This document shows, piece by piece, positions 11,601-24,567 of a stretch of 64,000 nt of DNA (its first letter is position 1; each line of letters starts with the position of its first letter). This DNA comes from Gonapodya prolifera JEL478. Its lineage: Eukaryota; Monoblepharomycota; Monoblepharidomycetes; Monoblepharidales; Gonapodyaceae. Made by a program: the position numbers and the translations under genes. Location of the stretch: the NCBI GenBank assembly GCA_001574975.1, contig KQ965731.1, positions 310,001 to 374,000 on the forward strand, written 5' to 3'. The notes beneath the pieces are model-generated. The model searched no databases. It was not told the origin of the DNA and worked only from the letters and a program-made list of their open reading frames with translations.

Positions 11601-14600
11601 TGACGTCATTGTTCTAAACATTTTTGGTGTGGAGGGGGGGGGGGTAGTTTCAGAGGATTTAGTCCCACCCCTTCTTGCATTTACCTTAATATCCAGAGAT
11701 CTCAAAATGTTGAGTCTTTCTAGACCCTTGAGGGTTGTAAGTGCATTGTCTTCCAGACTGACGTGGTGCACATTTGGCGTTGGAGCAAAATCCGGCACCT
11801 ACAAACAGAGTGAGCTTTTGGGAATAAGCTCTTGACATGCACAGTTGGTACACACACGTGTCAGATTTTTCTTCGCAGCTACAAAGCTCTCCATTTGTGT
11901 CATGGCATAATCTTGTCGCTCAATGTGAGGTCTGAGGTATTTTGCTTCTGTGAAGTTTGCTATGAACAGTTCTGCTTCAAAGTCCTTGTGTGCTTGCTCG
12001 CGTTGTCGTCGCGCTTGCAAGAGTACCTCAGCTTGAGCTCTGAGACTCGTATACTTCAGTTTTTCTTCCGCAACTTGGCTCTCCATAGTGGTCAGCTCAA
12101 CTTGGAGCGTGGAATAAGGTTGACCCGCGACAACCTTCTCCTCCCTCAAAACTTCTAACTTCTCTTTGTAAATTGCAACTTTCTTGTCCCAGTGAATCAA
12201 TTGGTCGCTCTCCTTTTCTTCTTTGTGCTCTTGGGAGACCTCTCTGATAGCCAGCAACACTCTCTCCCGATTTTGATTTGCTCTCGAGCGTTCTGACTCA
12301 AGTTGGAGTGGCAGCTCTTCTGTCATGTGTAAAGCTAATTTTCTTAAGCGTTCTGAAAGTCGTCGTTGTTGCTCGCGGAGGCTCCTCAATTGTCGAATGG
12401 CAACGTCTCTTGTCGGCCGAAGCCCTTCCAACTCGTTCAGGAATCGATTATGCAATTCGCGCTGAGATGCAACAGCTTGGATCACTTCAGAAAGTTCGCG
12501 ATCCATAGCACTCGCCAAGGCGAGATCAGCGGGGTCTATACTGGGCTGGTTTTCGTTCGAGGTCGTTTCTTCATTATTCATCGGTGCCATGAAAACCATT
12601 GGAGGCTCTTTGGATGCAGCTACCACGATCCGTTTCAAAGATGGTGGTATTCGATTATGCATTTGTTGTTTCCCCGGTTGAGAAACGCGACGGTTGCGAG
12701 ATTTGACGTCCAGAAATGTTGGGAGCTCTGGTAACTCATCGCTTGAATGCTCATGATTAGAAGTCCGTCCTGTTTCTGATAGTTCCTCCCCGTTGGGCTC
12801 GTTTTCGATTCCTTCATGTCCTCTATCCTTACCATCGGATCCAGCTTGTGTGGATATCAGGACTATGTCCACAGAGAGTGTGGAACGGTGCGTTTCGTGG
12901 GGTATATCAGTGGATTCGTTCGGAGCAGTCACAGTTTGATCCTGCACAAGGGCATTTTGCTTTTCTTGTGGGAGCCCTTCAGTACCAGTTCCCCCTTCAT
13001 CGTTTCGAATTGCCGCCTCGAGCCGTTCGAGCTCATTCTCTTCTTTGAGCTTCTCCGTTTCGAGGACACTACACAAGTTTATTGAGTAAGATAAGTAACC
13101 AAATAAATCAGGGTTGAGCTCACATCAGTCTCGCCTCAAACTGTTCTCGCTCTTGCTCAATTTTTTCACGCTCAGCAGCCCCAAGCTCAGGCTCACTTTT
13201 ATCATCGACGTCATTTGGTGCCAGGGTCACTGATAAACGTATTAATGGAAGAGAAAGCGCGCCTTCTTCCGACTCCCTCCGTGAATTTGCGTCTCTTTGC
13301 AAAAATGGTGATGATAACGACGGAGTGTTCATCGATTTGGAGGATTCCCGAAAAGATCGCAAGGTCGGCTCCGATACGAATGCACCACCACCACGTCGCA
13401 TCTTGAAGGTTGTTGAGTTATTTGGGCTATTTGCGCTTGATTCTAGTGCTTCAATGGAGATAACGGTCGAGGAACGGTGAGGTCGGTCCTCGCTGGAGAC
13501 CTCGGCTGAGTTGCCTTGCGACGAGGCATCAAGCGCTAACTCCGACGTCCTTAATTCAGACTGCAACGCGTCGTGTGATGTAGTACTGTCTTCCATTTCT
13601 TGTGGCTGTTGGTAAGGATCAGCCAAATCAGTCCTTGCGTGCAACGATTCGTCTGACATTGATTGAGGAGGTCGAAGGACAAAAAAGTCTGCTTCGTTTA
13701 ATATTTGCGATGTGTCGGTCTGTGCACTGGGTAACCGCGAGGTTCGACCAGTTATACCTTCCCCAGTCCCAGCAGGTTCCATTTCATTCTCCTCACCACG
13801 GCTGTCCGAGCTCTCGTTGGGGAGATCGCCTTCCACTTCACTAGCAAGCCCGGCAATCACTCTTTCTGTTTGCAATGAGGGGTCTATCATTGGAGGAGGA
13901 TAGACAATGTCTCCTGATGTCCACGTTTCCTCGGTCTCCGACAGTGGCTGTGATTTTGGTAGTCCGTCGAGTGTTGCTTTGTCGGAAAAGCCGGTAGAGC
14001 TTCCGTCATGTGCCAAACCATCCTCCCCTCCATTCGTAATTCCGATTTGCTCTTCAAAAGCGTTCCACGCAACTTCGGTGTTATTGCCGAGGCTGGAGTT
14101 AAGTTCAGCGCTTGTCCTCACGTCCACAGAATCAGCGCCCCCCAAAAATGGATCCGGGAACATTGCAAAATGCTGGAGTGAATTACCTTGGCCGATGTTG
14201 TCCTCATTTGAACTGTTTTCATTCGCTTCTGCAGTTCCCGGGGTGGCGTCCAAAGAATCGGCTACATTTGCAATTGAAGGTTTTGAGCCGTGTGTGTCGT
14301 CGCTATGGTTTTCGAGGGATTCTCCGTTGTCTTGTTCCAGTACACGTTCGTTTTCCCTGTCTCTTTCCGAGATCATAACATCGACATCGCCATCCTCGAT
14401 GTCATTCTTTGTTTCATAGTCTTCATCTGTTTGAAGCTCTCTCCACCGTCCCTCAATTTCGAGCTGTCGCTCGGACAAAGTGCGCAGAAGATCCTGAAAG
14501 GAATCTTGGAGCTGCGACAGAGATTTGTTAGGAATTACTTTAGCTCTGTATGGAATCTTACCGGTGAAGATGGTTGCCGTGTCGTCTCAACCTGCTCCTT

Positions 14601-14720
14601 GCCCTCCACATCGTCCTCCAATTCTGTGTCACCTAACGCCTCCAGCTCTTGTTTGATGCTAGATTCGATTTCATCAGAGAATATAGGCACGCGATATGGA
14701 ACGTCTGGGCCGGTGGACAT
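8624..14720 (-). CDS. LRRIQ1: LRRIQ1-like leucine-rich repeat and IQ-motif protein
   Basis: Probable ciliary/axonemal calmodulin-binding scaffold. ATG chosen at 14720 (MSTGPDVPYRVP), followed by an acidic helix DEIESSIKQELEAL like the LRRIQ1 N-terminus. Then come a long acidic disordered exon (about 13.12-14.48 kb), a coiled-coil exon (11.8-13.08 kb, rich in Glu/Lys/Arg heptads), and leucine-rich repeats spread over small exons between 10.6 and 11.8 kb (for example LRSLDI, LQVLDLADNPVQSVDWL, LRHLNLSGNAI, LTHLDLSANPIAHG). An IQ-motif exon follows near 9.6-9.88 kb (ATIYVQTRWRAILAKRER, VTRIQSLWRG), then a C-terminal tail ending at 8624. Order coiled coil-LRR-IQ matches LRRIQ1. Not all small LRR exons could be phased by hand. 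It could instead be another LRR/IQ ciliary protein such as a CEP97 relative, but the N-terminal coiled coil favours LRRIQ1. Confidence 0.75.
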
Positions 14721-15183
14721 AAAAATCAAATGGTGGGTTGACACTAGGGCCTTGCGCAAAATATCATTCAGCACTTTTCACTGATGTCAAACAATTTGCC
14801 AAGACACAGGGTGAGAAATTTGGGGATGAGGATAAATTCGAATATGTTCTAATTAATAGTTTAGAGTATACTTGATGAAGCGCTTTAATGGAGGAGAATA
14901 ACAATTTTTTACATGAGTGAAAATTGCTGAAGGAAATTCTGCGCAAGGTCCCTACTACTTCAAATCTTTTTTCACCTCCCTCCAACAAATTCAATAAATT
15001 CAGTGATAGAGGTGCACACCTCATAATCCTCCGTGCTCTTTTCAGTCTGGCAGGAGGACAAGTCTGATTTTTCCGCCTCTTGTCCCTGAACACGTTCAGT
15101 GATCTTCGAACACGTTTTTCGTCAAGATCCCTGCCAATTAATCTCTAGATGCATTCGGAAAGTACGTCGTTCAGAGTGTGACG
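14721..15183. other. Divergent intergenic region between LRRIQ1-like and NDUFS7
   Basis: About 460 nt between two outward-facing genes, so it should hold both promoters. It is AT-richer than the flanking exons. A 109-codon frame on the minus strand (14764-15093) has no recognisable domain. It may be 5' UTR, or contain the missing first exon of NDUFS7. Confidence 0.4.
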
Positions 15184-16134
<951 letters not shown>

Positions 16135-16198
16135 AAGCAGCTTTCGTGTAATTGAAGATCACAATCACTTTTATCTACTAAGCAGAATGCAGAAAATA

Positions 16199-19100
16199 TC
16201 ATCCAAAGCTGACACCATTCCTTTGGACCCAAAAGAGGACTGATCCGCTGATAACAAGCATCCCCACGACAATGCCTGAAGGAAGAAAAGAAGAGAGCGA
16301 GATAAAGAGACCGGCTGTAGTGGGTTTGTGAAATTCATGCACTAACCAATGAATGCCCAGTAAGGCTCATCAGGATCACCAGTCTGCTGCCAAGGAACGT
16401 GAACCTATGTAAACTTGACGTCAGCAAAATTCAGAGAAAATGTCCACCAATTTGATGGACAGACGAGGCATTCTTCTAGATGATTTGCTAATTGTAAGAG
16501 CAACTCACATTCATGCCCCATAATCCAGTAACTAGGTTGAGGAGCCAAAATGAGATACACTTTCATGTGATGCAACGCAACTACGTACCGATATTCAGTG
16601 GAACAAGAATACTTGCTAATGCGGTCATCTGAGCGAATTATAATGGACAGGTGATGCACTGTCGCATGCTTTCTGAGATACCATGTCAACTCACCTTCAT
16701 CACCACGTCGTTCGTCTTGTTACTGCTCTGCGTGATCTCAATACTAATTTGAGCCAAATAATTAGAGTGTGACCTTGCGAGTGTTTTCTCATGATGGTCC
16801 AGATTCTGCATCGATGTGAGCACGTGGTCTTGAATGTCGCCCAAATAGAGCGACACCTCTGGATGCGCGAACCGGTCGCGGGCACGCTTGACAAGGGTGC
16901 GTAGAACGTCAGACTTCCCAGAAAGGAGACGAAGGAGAAGGGAAAGCTTCTTGCGTGCATGACCTTTAAAGATTACCATTTGCCGAAGTTATCATTTGAC
17001 TAGGCCAAAGTGAGAGCCTGAAATAAACGGAACTCACCAATTCGTCTGAGCATATCCGTCTGCTCACTCTCTGTCAAAATGAGCACAAGATCGTCAATGC
17101 TCTCAACTTCAAACTCAACCCCTCGAACCACAGGCGCAAAAGAATCCACAACGTCGTCAACAAGGGCATAATTGATCCAGTCTAAGGACCGGTACAATGA
17201 AATAGAAAGAATTCGAATAGTTTGATTTGAGTATTGGTCATTTCAATTGTCGCACTCACCAGGGTTGATCTGCATCCCGTAGATTTTGAGCTGCTCCATG
17301 CGCCTAACAACATTTTTAGGGTGGGAGAGAGGACGACGGTGGAACTACGAGCAGTGTGTCCATTCACAGCGGCGAAGGTTGGGGAAACCGTTACTACTTG
17401 GAACCTCCAGTTTGCCTGGAGAATCAGGATCTCACTGATAGAATCCAATCCCGACCGACTATAATCTCCATGTTGACGGGTTGCAGATAGTTTAGCGAAT
17501 ACTCATCAGGGTCGAAGGTTCGCATAACGCTGGAAGGTGGTTGACGTGCGTAATATTATGAGTCCGCTGTTGCAGAGTCAAAATCACGTGATGTGAAAGA
17601 GACCACTCACATGAAGTAGTAGTTGACGTAGATCTCGCACTTCTCTCGCGTCTCGGCATCCTCACTGAGCACGTCTTCAGCAGTCAACGGATGGATTGAG
17701 AAGATCTATCAGAACGGTGACAAAGTGGGCATGAGAGATAAGAAGGGGAAGTTTTTAAAGGGGACCTCGGAAATGCGAATGGCTTCGGCTGCTGGGCATT
17801 TCGTTACTCTTGTTTCCCTGATCGCCATTTCCACCCAGAAATCAGGTCTCCTGAGATACATTGCAACTCACTTTACTCAAGCCGCTCATTTCTGATTCCG
17901 TAACTCCTTCTACATCAATCCAAAACCACCCTCCCTGAACAACCCGTAAAGCGCATTCTTCATCCCCGCCATCGTCCCCCATCGCGTTCTTGTTCCCCGT
18001 TGCGCCTCCGCCACCAAGTTTTCCCGCAGTCGTCAAAACACTCGCAACTGACGACGAGGTGACCAGTCCTGTGGACGCAGAGTAGAATGCGACGCGACCG
18101 CCGGTCGCACCGAGGTGGCTTGGTTTCTCGACGCCTGGGAATCCTGTTCCATTGGCAATAGGACTGGGCTCCCCGGGTGCGACAACGCGGGAGTTCCGCA
18201 CCATCTCACAGACCGCCTCAAGGTCTATTTTGAAAGTAGGTGGGCTGGGCTGTGTCGTGCGGGAGCCGGCGCGGGAAGGTAAGCGGGGACTTGCATCGGA
18301 TGTGTATCGCAGTGATTTCGGGGTCTGGGGGCTGGAATCCCGCATGGGTAGTGGATTTGGAAGGGGGAAGGCAAGGGGAGGCGAGGGGGAGGGCGTGAGG
18401 GAGCGAGTTTTTGAGGGTGATCGGGACCGGGGAGGGGACGCCGACGACCCCGTGCGGGTGCGTTTGTGAAGACGGCGACGACGAGTGGGTGAGGTTGACG
18501 CTTGGGAAAAAGTCGACGTTGCGTGGTGGGTCGTAAAATCCTGAGCATTTTGGGTGCTCGTCAGGTCGAAGGGTGCGGGGGAACGGTCCGCGCCGCTTCG
18601 AGGAGCTTCGGTAGTGGCAGTTGTGGTCACCTGGGTTGAGGACGTGAGCCCTTCACGCGCGAGTGCTTCAAGCGCCTGAGCAGTAATTGCTCCAGCAGAC
18701 GACTTGCGGCGCTGTCGGAAGGGCTCGAGAAGAGCGAGCGGGTCAGCCGACCCAGAGGGCGGCGAAGAGGAGAGATTTGACGTCAGTCCTCCCGTCGGTG
18801 ACGAGAACGCAGGCATTGGGAGAGTGTGTGACGTTGGAACAAGAGGAGGAGGCAGCGACGGAGCGGAGGCGAAGAACATGGAGGGCGTGGCGGGAACTGC
18901 AGACGGAAATATGGGAGATGTGTTACCTTGCCGAGAGGAAGAGTGCGTGTGTCGGGGCGATGTACGGTGAGAGGACGGGCGATGTTGGTGAGTGCGGTGT
19001 GTGTCCAAGTCCGATTCGACGTCTGATTCATGGTCTAAATCGGATAGGAAGTGAGTGTGAACGGAGCCTCTGTGCTGGAGTGACGGGAGTGACTGTGGGC

Positions 19101-19275
19101 CAAGAGGTAAGAGTGGGTCCAACGAAGTCACCGAAGACGGTGGAAGAGCGGGAGAAGATGGAGCAGGAGCGGAGGGAAGCGAAGACACTGAGACGGAGGT
19201 AAATGCATGGGTAGGTGAGTGTACGTGATGCTGGGTTGTGGAGGGCAGGGTGTCTGCCCTAGGACGTGTCGGCAT
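16199..19275 (-). CDS. MNR2: CorA-family Mg2+ transporter, ALR/MNR2-like
   Basis: Magnesium channel of the fungal ALR1/MNR2 branch of CorA. The start at 19275 opens a very long Ser/Pro/Thr-rich disordered N-terminus of roughly 450 residues (17.84-19.28 kb), as in MNR2. The CorA domain follows over several small exons: WFWIDVEGVTESEMSGLSK, IHPLTAEDVLSEDAETREK, CEIYVNYYF, then SLYLGDIQDHVLTSMQNL and SHSNYLAQISIEITQSSN. TM1 is near ALASILVPLNI, the selectivity signature GMN is in VTGLWGMN followed by VHVPWQQTGDPDEPYW, and TM2 is near FIGIVVGMLVISGSVLFW. The stop is at 16199-16201, only 64 nt from the convergent NDUFS7 stop, so the two 3' UTRs probably overlap. Plasma membrane or vacuolar location cannot be decided from sequence. 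Confidence 0.92.
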
Positions 19276-19973
19276 TGCTGATACGTGCTAGCTGTACCAA
19301 ATGAAGTGCGTGTGAAGCGTACTGTGTGATAAAAATGTTGAGTCAGCGCATGCATATGCTCTCAAGGATTGGGCCCGACTTGCGCATCGCCCGACGCATG
19401 GCCGCCCAAAGCACAAATAAAACCCATATCATTATTTGCCTCAACCTGGATATTGCTGACAGAGCGAGTGTCCGGGACTGACTAGAATCCCAAAGATAGG
19501 CAACGGTGATGAACCTACTCCTTCACCGCTCATTGGACAATCACCGCGATATTGCAATGAGGGACTCCTCTTTCCTCTGCGTGGCTCATGTTTTCCAGGA
19601 CTCACTCTATATCTTCCACCGTACGGAAGGTTTGGTTTCTCCTGTCTCGGCGACCCCTCTCGCTCCACCGAGTCAACGTCAATATCACCCCGGTCTCCTC
19701 CAGGAAATGGCGCGATCACTCTGTCGATCAAACGATGCTGTTCCGGTTTGGAAGCTTGACAGTCTCGCCACCTGGGGAATCCTTGTGGTGAAATTCCTCA
19801 TGAGCCAACGTGCCGCCAAGACTGGCGTCCTGAAGACGATCGGTGACTTCATCGGTTTTCTTGAACTGCCACGACCGCCTTTGTTCATATGATCATTTAT
19901 TTTCTCATGAATTACTTTACAGTAAAGAAAAAGTTTGATTTATTCCCTCCAATCCTCCGCTCCCTCTTTCATT
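19276..19973. other. Intergenic region, no supported gene
   Basis: Reading frames on both strands around 19.44-19.89 kb overlap each other and show no known motif or splice logic. I see no RNA gene or repeat in it. Confidence 0.4.
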
Positions 19974-22900
19974 TCAGATATAGAACGGGCGCCCGCCAAT
20001 AACCCTTGCTGGCATTCTGACTCCCTGTTTCCTTTGGTTAGATTGTGCTTTTCCCTTTGCTTGAGCCTTCGCCTTCGCTATGGCTTTCGCCTTTGATTTG
20101 GCCTTCTGCTTTGCTTTCGCGTTTTTTTTCTTGGATTTGCTGGAGGGGGCCTCTTTATTCTTCCCATTTCCCAGGTTTACGACCGGCTTTGCGGATCCCG
20201 TCAGCGCAATAAATGCCACCCTCTTGGTGTTGGGTGCAGGCGCGCTCTTTGTTGTAGTTGATTTCTCCAACTTTGAGCTTTGCTCATTTCCAGTGGCTTT
20301 CACCCCCAGTTTGGTGGTAATCTGAGAGCCATTATTGTCGAGCTTATCAGAATTCGTGGCCAACTCTGCTTGCACGGCCTTGGCCCTTAACGCCTGTTTT
20401 TGCAACTTGAGCGTCGCCCGTTTGGAGTCGCGGCTGCGCTCTATGAAATTGCACCGACGTACCCATTTGCACTCTCTAGGTTGCAATTTGGCCTTCTTGC
20501 CTCACCCCGACCTCCTGCTGAAGCGTCCATGGGTTAAAACCGAACCAACCATCCATGCCGGATCGCCATGCTCCACCATTCATCCCTGGAATAATCCACT
20601 CTCCGGCGCTTGCATACAAGTCGCCGTTCATGCCAAGTAGGCAGCTTTCTGCGTTTGCGTATTGGTTGCTGTTCACCCCAGGTAGCCAGCCTTCTGCGTT
20701 TGCGTATTGGTTGCTTTTCATACCAGGTATCGTCCAATCTCCAGAGTTTGCATACATCCCGCTGTTCATCATCCAATCCCCAGTGTTTGAATACTGGCCA
20801 CTGTTTATGCCAGGAATCATCCAATCTCCGTACGTGCCGGTGTTTGCGCCATCAAGCCTGCCCTCTCCACCGGTTGTACAGTGAACTCCATTGGCTCCCG
20901 GGAGGGGCCAAGTGTAACCAAGCGGATCCGTCACCGTAAAATTTGACGCTGCAGCAGTCGGGGGATCCGTTTTGTTCCACACTTCGCCGCCGGCACCTGG
21001 TCCCTGCATTGGCCTACCGTTATCCCCGTTTCTGTTCTCCCCTCGGGATTTGAGACTTCCGCTCTGTTTAAATCTGCTGGAAGGTCTCGCGTTTTGGTCA
21101 GACCCGTGGCTCGACCCAATTCTGGTGTCCCGGTCTTCTCGCCGCCCGAGATTATGCACGATTTCTCCTTCCTCCACGTCCAACATATCTTCATCGACTT
21201 AAATGACGCCATTTGCCTCAGAATCGCCATCCAAGTTGATGACGTCGGTCACCATGTCCACGTCGATGATCATATTCTCGTCTTTTTGCGTGAAACGGCC
21301 ACGGGATGCAGGAGCGTTCTCTCTCAATACCGCAGTGGTTCTTGTCCGCTCATCGCGCACGATCGCCTTTCCTTATCAAGCGAGCTTGGTTCACCACCAG
21401 TACGACTAAGTTCTTGTCGCCTCTCCGACCTCTTTCTCTCTCGTTCACTTGTTTCCCACATATGCTTCGCCCGATCTTTGCTCTGCTGTTCTCGTCTTGT
21501 GGCAGGGCGCATCTTCCTCCACAAAGTTGGACCCCGGCCGTCCCACTCTCTCATTCGATCAAGCCGCTCCTCATAATTCTCCCGCTCTCTTCGCCTTGCT
21601 TCCCGCTACATGGCTTCCCTTTGGTGCTGTGGGCGGTCTCGCTGTTGTGCCTGTAGGCGGTCACTGGGACCCGTTGGCGTCTCCACAGGTGGTGATTTGA
21701 ATGATTTTTTACTGGCCTGCTGGGGAGGCGTCGTAGTGGGGCTACTTCTGTTGCATGATGGTGGGACGACTGGAGTGGCGCTGGCCGGTTTATCTGGTAC
21801 ATTTGCAGCAGGCACGATTCCGCCCTTCGTTGGTTTGGGGGGGAGGGGTGACGTTCATGCGCAGCCGGCTGACGTTCGTGAGTAGCAGCCTGACGTTCGT
21901 GGGTAGAAGCAGGGCGTTGGTGGGTAGCAACAGCTTGGTTGGGTTTTGCGTAGGAGGGTGGGAAAGGAGCTCCCTCCTTTTGGGTATCCCGCTTTCGCCT
22001 TATTCGTGGAACCTTCCCTTCCGCAATCGCATCCCTGATACCTTCAAACACTTGGAACGCGTACTTTCCCTCGCCGACCCCTGCATCAACCATTTTCCCC
22101 AGCACATGCTCATCGATGTTCGAAATATCCACGTCATGCCTCCTCGCGAACCGCTCCACCTTGCCCATGTAATCCACCACCCTGCATCGTCTTCTTAGAG
22201 CGTCTGGTCCGCCAAACTTGGCGTATGAAAGAGCTTCTACTTCAGACTTCCAGAAACTGGTTCTTTGGGACCTTCACTGTAGCATGAGGCTTTTTGCATA
22301 GGATGCATGACGGGAACTGGCACGGCAGGAAATTTCGCCGGTTGGATTCCACTCAAGTCTTTGCTATTGAGTAGATACTTGTCCTTTGCGGCATGTCGAA
22401 AGATGAGCGTGAAGGCAACTTGTGTCTGTCCCTCATAACAGTCTTCGCACACCCATGGGCCCTCCATTCGAGCCCACGAGCCTAAACCCGTACGGCACAG
22501 CACGCAAAAAGGGCTCGTAAGATTTGGGTTCAAATAATGCTGGAATTTAATATTCTTGTGGGTCATGACACAGGAGAGCACTGCGAATGGGAGGTTGAAT
22601 TGTGTATGACAGAGTAAGCAACCGAATTCTGTAACTTCTTCGTGAGCCGCAGAACACCGGAACGTTTTAGGTTGCCAAGATCTCTCGCATTGAGATAGAA
22701 GAGTATCATGTCGAGGACTTCTGTAGGGATGACTGTGGGAGTCGCAGTATCTTTGGTCTTCTCTTTGGAATGATCTGGCTCCGCTCCATCTTTCTTCTTC
22801 TTCGCTGGATCATCATTTGAGGCTTTCTTTGTCTCAATTTTCTCAGCGGAACTGTTGATGGCCTCCTTTCTCAAGCGGTGCCGATCCATCACACCTGGAC

Positions 22901-22994
22901 GTTCCATAGTTGTATCGTGTTGCTCAACTTTCATGCTCTCATCGCCATTTTCATCTTTCAATTCTTGTTGCTGTTTGTTCTCTCTCCACTTCAT
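19974..22994 (-). CDS. F-box protein with XPA-C-like zinc/helical region and long low-complexity tail
   Basis: Probable SCF-type substrate adaptor. From the start at 22994: a charged N-terminus, an F-box (VIPTEVLDMILFYLNARDLG), then three C-x2-C pairs (CLLC, CVLC, CEDC), a segment AKDKYLLNSKDL and, in the next exon, SEVEALSYAKFGGPDAL. The KYLL-x4-DL and Y-x-K-x-GGP elements resemble the XPA C-terminal fold found in some fungal F-box proteins. An intron, or less likely a frameshift, must lie near 22.22-22.30 kb. The rest is disordered and basic, including an acidic DVEEGEI patch, a set of about 16-residue tandem repeats (SNQYANAE, GEWIIPGMN types, 20.55-20.83 kb) and a Lys/Ala-rich end with stop at 19974. 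Exon borders below 22.2 kb are unresolved, and the tail could belong to a separate gene. Confidence 0.6.
20550..20830 (-). repeat. Coding tandem repeat (about 16 residues per unit)
   Basis: Repeated units on the minus strand with the pattern (G)DW-x-IPGM or AEGWLPGV followed by NxxQYANA or LYASA. At DNA level GCGTTTGCGTATTGGTTGCT occurs twice on the plus strand near 20.66 and 20.70 kb. Unit length is close to 48 nt with some shortened copies, consistent with slippage in frame. Confidence 0.8.
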
Positions 22995-24567
22995 ATTCCT
23001 TGTACCTGTTTCTTCTTCCTATTGGTTTGCGGCACCTCCCCTTCTTCCAGCGGCCCCTGATCCTCCTTGTTCCCTGCCACCTTATTCAACTTCTTCTCAT
23101 GCTCCAACCGAGCCTGCTCGAAGTAATAAGCAACCACCTCTGCCTCGGTACTCGTCGGAGTGAGCAACGGGTCTCCAGGGAAGGGCACCACCGTGATTGT
23201 TCTGGGTGGTTGACGCACGGTAATACCGTAGTCACTCAGCGCTTGCGCCTCCTTTTCACGCTTTATCCTCGACCGTTGGACCGATTCCCAAGCAGCACAA
23301 AGATTTCTGTGTATAATGATATTTTTTTTCCGGAGGTTCTCTGTCAACTGCAAAGGAGGTAGATTCGCTCGCGTCTCCACCGGTGGAGCTCCCCTCTTCT
23401 CCACCGGCGGTGGTGGTGGTGGCACTTCAATCGGTGGTGAAGGCGGTGGTCGGGTCTTCAAGCGGTGGTGACTGTGGCGGTGGTGGCAACAGTTCCACAT
23501 CTTCTTTTGGAGAGGGTACCGTTGCATTGACAGATTGAGATAACGGTCCTTTAGGTCTGTTGTTGTGCTGAGTTGCAGAAGACGTAGTTGTAATCTCATC
23601 AAGAGCTGCTATCTCTTGCGATGGCTCTCTCTTGCGCTTCAGAAGGGTTGTTGCTGGAGATTCATCCTCGTTTTGCGAAGGAGTCGTGCATTTCTCGTCC
23701 ACTTCCACCGAAGGTTCACGCACATCGAACGAGTCTGGTGGAGTTGGAGCTGAATTGGTCTCGCAAGGACCATCATTTAGCGATTGCGTACTCGAACCAC
23801 TGCAGATCGCAAGATCTTCGGCTTGCTTTTCGGGCCTGCCGATGAACAAATGAATGTGTCGAAAACTTCTTTGAAACAATAACTAAACATGCACCGAGCT
23901 CACACTCACACCAGCGAATTGATTTCGGCAGCCTTATCGCCATCGCACAGGGCCGGCTCTTCGCCTAACGCCCACCTGCCCCGCTTGTCTGGCCCAGTTG
24001 TGCCTTCTTCGTTGCCACATCCGCTCTCGCTAACCAGACGCTTGCGCTTTTGATTCGCGTTGCTTGCAGATTGCGTTTCGCTGAGGACGGCGTCGCCGTG
24101 TCCGCCTGGTGTCTGAGACGGTGCCGTTTCGGGTACTGCAAGTGGTGGGTCGACCTTCGCCAACTCCCCATCGCTCAGATCAACCGCCTTGTACATCGCC
24201 CACACGCCACCAAGGCCCTCCGTATCACTAGTGTCTGGTGCCGGGCCCCAGCGAGCCGTGCGCTTGCGCTTCATGGGCAGCGCCCCGCTGAGTCCGAGTT
24301 GGCCTGTTAGGGAATCCGCCTCGTCAGGGTTTCCGGATCTCTTTTTGCTGTTGCGCTCGAGTGCATCGAGTTGAAGAGACGTCAGCGGGTGAGCAGGCCG
24401 TTGCGAGCATCGTCTGTGTGGGGTAAGCCCAAACACACGCACGTGAGTTTCGTTTCACACCCGAGCGCAGTACCGAGCCATCAACGCATGGGAGGAACGA
24501 TGCTTACGTCTTCGAGGCTCCTCTTGGCGTCGTCGACTGGTTCGGGAGACGTCTGACTGTCCGTCAT
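22991..24567 (-). CDS. Hypothetical disordered protein with RWGPA-type motifs
   Basis: I do not recognise this gene. A start at 24567 (MTDSQTSPEPVDDAKRSLED) runs into a good donor (GTAAGC). Later exons encode a Lys/Arg-rich segment with MKRKRTARWGPAPDTSD and DKRGRWALG (23.9-24.4 kb), an acidic/Ser-rich segment, a proline run (near 23.47 kb) and a charged helical stretch with RKKNIIIHRNLCAAWESV and DYGITVRQPPRTITVV (23.0-23.35 kb). The RWG motif and proline content recall RNA-splicing factors, but no KH, RRM or zinc knuckle is visible. The stop TGA overlaps the ATG of the F-box gene; alternatively a GTACAA donor at the same place splices the two together, making these exons the N-terminus of the F-box protein. 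Confidence 0.4.

Noticed and set aside
14764-15093. 109-codon minus-strand frame between LRRIQ1-like and NDUFS7
   Set aside because: No domain, no ATG-based link to the next exon, and it fits a promoter/UTR region better.
22991-24567. Splicing factor 1 (SF1/BBP) identity
   Set aside because: Only a KRKR-x-RWG-like motif and prolines match; no KH domain or zinc knuckle is present.
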